From Clostridiales bacterium (GTDB lineage Bacteria > Bacillota > Clostridia > Oscillospirales > Acutalibacteraceae): a stretch of 6,951 bases of DNA. Positions 5,939 through 6,951 of the stretch are shown in pieces (within the stretch, counting starts at the first letter, position 1; each line of letters starts with the position of its first letter). Below the pieces are notes generated by a model that did not search any database, had not been told where the DNA came from, and saw nothing but the letters and a program-made list of their open reading frames with translations. The DNA lies in contig JAAZGX010000159.1 of NCBI GenBank assembly GCA_012511005.1, positions 1 to 6,951 on the forward strand, read 5' to 3'. Position numbers and translations under genes: made by a program.

Positions 5939-5951
5939 ATATGTATTATAC
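5932..5951. repeat. 20-base palindrome over the alaA -10 box and start site
   Basis: GTATAATA (5932-5939) and TATTATAC (5944-5951) are perfect inverted arms around the four-base centre TATG. The left arm contains the whole -10 box and the right arm covers the expected transcription start, a typical place for a repressor operator. Part of the symmetry follows from AT-rich -10 sequence, but eight matched pairs with G/C ends go beyond that. Confidence 0.55.
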
Positions 5952-5968
5952 AGAAAAAGAGGGATTTT

Positions 5969-6951
5969 ATGAGTTTAATAATGCGCTCTGACAAGCTTAA
6001 AAATGTACATTCCGATATAAGAGGTCCCGTGTTCGTAGAAGCGATGCGTATGCGTAAAGAGGGTATTGATGTAATGCGCCTTAATACGGGCAACCCCGCA
6101 ACTTTTGGGTTTAAGATGCCCGACAGCGTAAGAAACGCGCTTATCAATAATGCCGATAAAGCAGTAGCATACTGTGACTTAAAAGGTATGCCTGACGCGC
6201 GGGAGGCTATTTGCGAATACCATAAATCCAAAGGAATAAAGGATATTACGCCTGACGATGTTTTTATAGGAAACGGTGTCAGCGAGCTTGTTACAATGGT
6301 GCTTACGGCGCTTCTCAATTATGGCGACGAAATTCTCGTCCCCGCGCCGGACTATTCTCTTTGGACAAATTCAGTGTATATAGCAGGTGCAAAGCCCGTA
6401 CACTATGTTTGTGATGAAGAGGCTCTTTGGTATCCTGATTTAGATGATATTAGGTCAAAAATAACCCCAAAAACAAGGGCGCTTGTAATAATTAACCCCA
6501 ACAACCCCACAGGAGCGCTTTATCCGAAAGAGCTGCTTTTAGAGCTTTTACAAATAGCAAGAGAGCATAATCTTGTCGTATTTTCTGACGAGATTTATGA
6601 CAGGCTTGTTATGGACGACCTTGCGCATGTATCAACTGCCACTTTGGCGCCCGACCTTCTTGTCGTTACTATGAACGGGCTTTCAAAGTCACATATTATT
6701 TGCGGATTTAGGTGCGGCTGGATGGTTGTCAGCGGCAAGAAAGACAAGGCTTCGGATTTTGCCGCGGGGCTTGTTCAGCTTTGCGCTATGCGCCTTTGCG
6801 CCAATGCTTTGCCGCAGCTTGTTATTCCTGCGGCTCTTGCGGACCCTGAAAGTACGAGGGAGATGATAATCCCGGGCGGCAGGCTTTATGAGCAAAGAGA
6901 GGCTGCATGCCGTGAGCTTGATAAGATTGACGGAATAACCTATGTTAAAAA
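5969..6951 (+). CDS. alaA: Alanine aminotransferase, AlaA-type (3' end outside the window)
   Basis: A PLP-dependent class I aminotransferase that should interconvert alanine plus 2-oxoglutarate with pyruvate plus glutamate in the cytosol. The first 327 codons are present; AlaA of E. coli is about 405 aa, so roughly the last fifth is missing. The match to AlaA runs along the whole length: DIRGPV (16-21), LNTGNPATFGF (38-48), IGNGVSELV (100-108), VPAPDYSLWT (124-133), INPNNPTGA (175-183), SDEIYDRL (206-213), NGLSK (236-240) with K240 as PLP-binding lysine, G-F-R (246-248) with phosphate-binding R248, MRLCAN (274-279) and PGGRLYEQR (302-310). D207 and Y210 are the expected cofactor contacts. ATG at 5969 has AGAGGG five bases upstream; the next in-frame ATG (codon 5) is too far from it. 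The gene is transcribed divergently from the ABC operon. Other PLP enzymes of the family are possible, but this pattern of blocks is distinctive. Confidence 0.93.
   Translation, partial: MSLIMRSDKLKNVHSDIRGPVFVEAMRMRKEGIDVMRLNTGNPATFGFKMPDSVRNALINNADKAVAYCDLKGMPDAREAICEYHKSKGIKDITPDDVFIGNGVSELVTMVLTALLNYGDEILVPAPDYSLWTNSVYIAGAKPVHYVCDEEALWYPDLDDIRSKITPKTRALVIINPNNPTGALYPKELLLELLQIAREHNLVVFSDEIYDRLVMDDLAHVSTATLAPDLLVVTMNGLSKSHIICGFRCGWMVVSGKKDKASDFAAGLVQLCAMRLCANALPQLVIPAALADPESTREMIIPGGRLYEQREAACRELDKIDGITYVK

Noticed and set aside
5833..6318. Minus-strand open frame of 161 codons across the divergent promoter region and the start of alaA
   Set aside because: It runs antisense to a clear alaA coding sequence, covers both promoters, and its translation shows no recognisable domain.
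6689..6895. Minus-strand open frame inside alaA
   Set aside because: Antisense shadow of the aminotransferase; basic, low-complexity translation with no ribosome site seen.

Overview
The window looks like chromosomal DNA from an anaerobic, low-to-moderate GC Gram-positive bacterium, most likely a member of the Clostridia. This is inferred from AT-rich intergenic DNA with consensus-like sigma-A promoters, strong GGAGG ribosome binding sites, a lipobox-type binding protein, and a set of oxygen-sensitive 2-hydroxyacyl-CoA dehydratase/activase-type proteins. There are eight protein-coding genes. Two of them (pyrC, alaA) run off the window edges. No RNA genes, insertion sequences, CRISPR arrays or phage genes are visible.

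Layout, left to right. (1) 1-383, minus: the N-terminal 127 codons of a class I dihydroorotase (pyrC), starting at TTG behind its own promoter. (2) 468-3373, minus: a three-gene operon with ATGA-overlapping or directly abutting genes. In transcription order it encodes a 302-aa COG3580-like protein, a 351-aa COG3581/HgdB-like protein and a 314-aa BadF/HgdC-type ATPase activator. Together they look like a split version of the large 'CoA-substrate enzyme activase / DUF2229' proteins, whose reaction I do not know. (3) 3461-3487: a stem-loop plus U-tract that ends the next operon upstream. (4) 3505-5802, minus: an ABC importer operon of the NitT/TauT class (lipoprotein binding protein, permease, short ATPase), all genes overlapping. 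(5) 5803-5968: a divergent promoter region. (6) 5969-6951, plus: the first 327 codons of an AlaA-type alanine aminotransferase.

How the parts fit. The importer and the iron-sulfur operon lie in the same direction, separated by a terminator and a probable second promoter, so they are neighbours and not clearly one unit. The importer may bring in a small organic compound or precursor. The iron-sulfur proteins would use ATP-driven electron transfer to perform a difficult reduction. A functional link between the two is inference from adjacency only. The most interesting part is the three-gene iron-sulfur operon. Its two non-ATPase proteins share an N-terminal C-L-P-(I/L)-K motif and a C-terminal T-R-(L/I)-E-A-F-x-D motif, which suggests a paralogous pair resembling the two subunits of classical dehydratases. 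The activator carries an extra five-cysteine tail. Several perfect inverted repeats sit in the promoter regions and could be operators.
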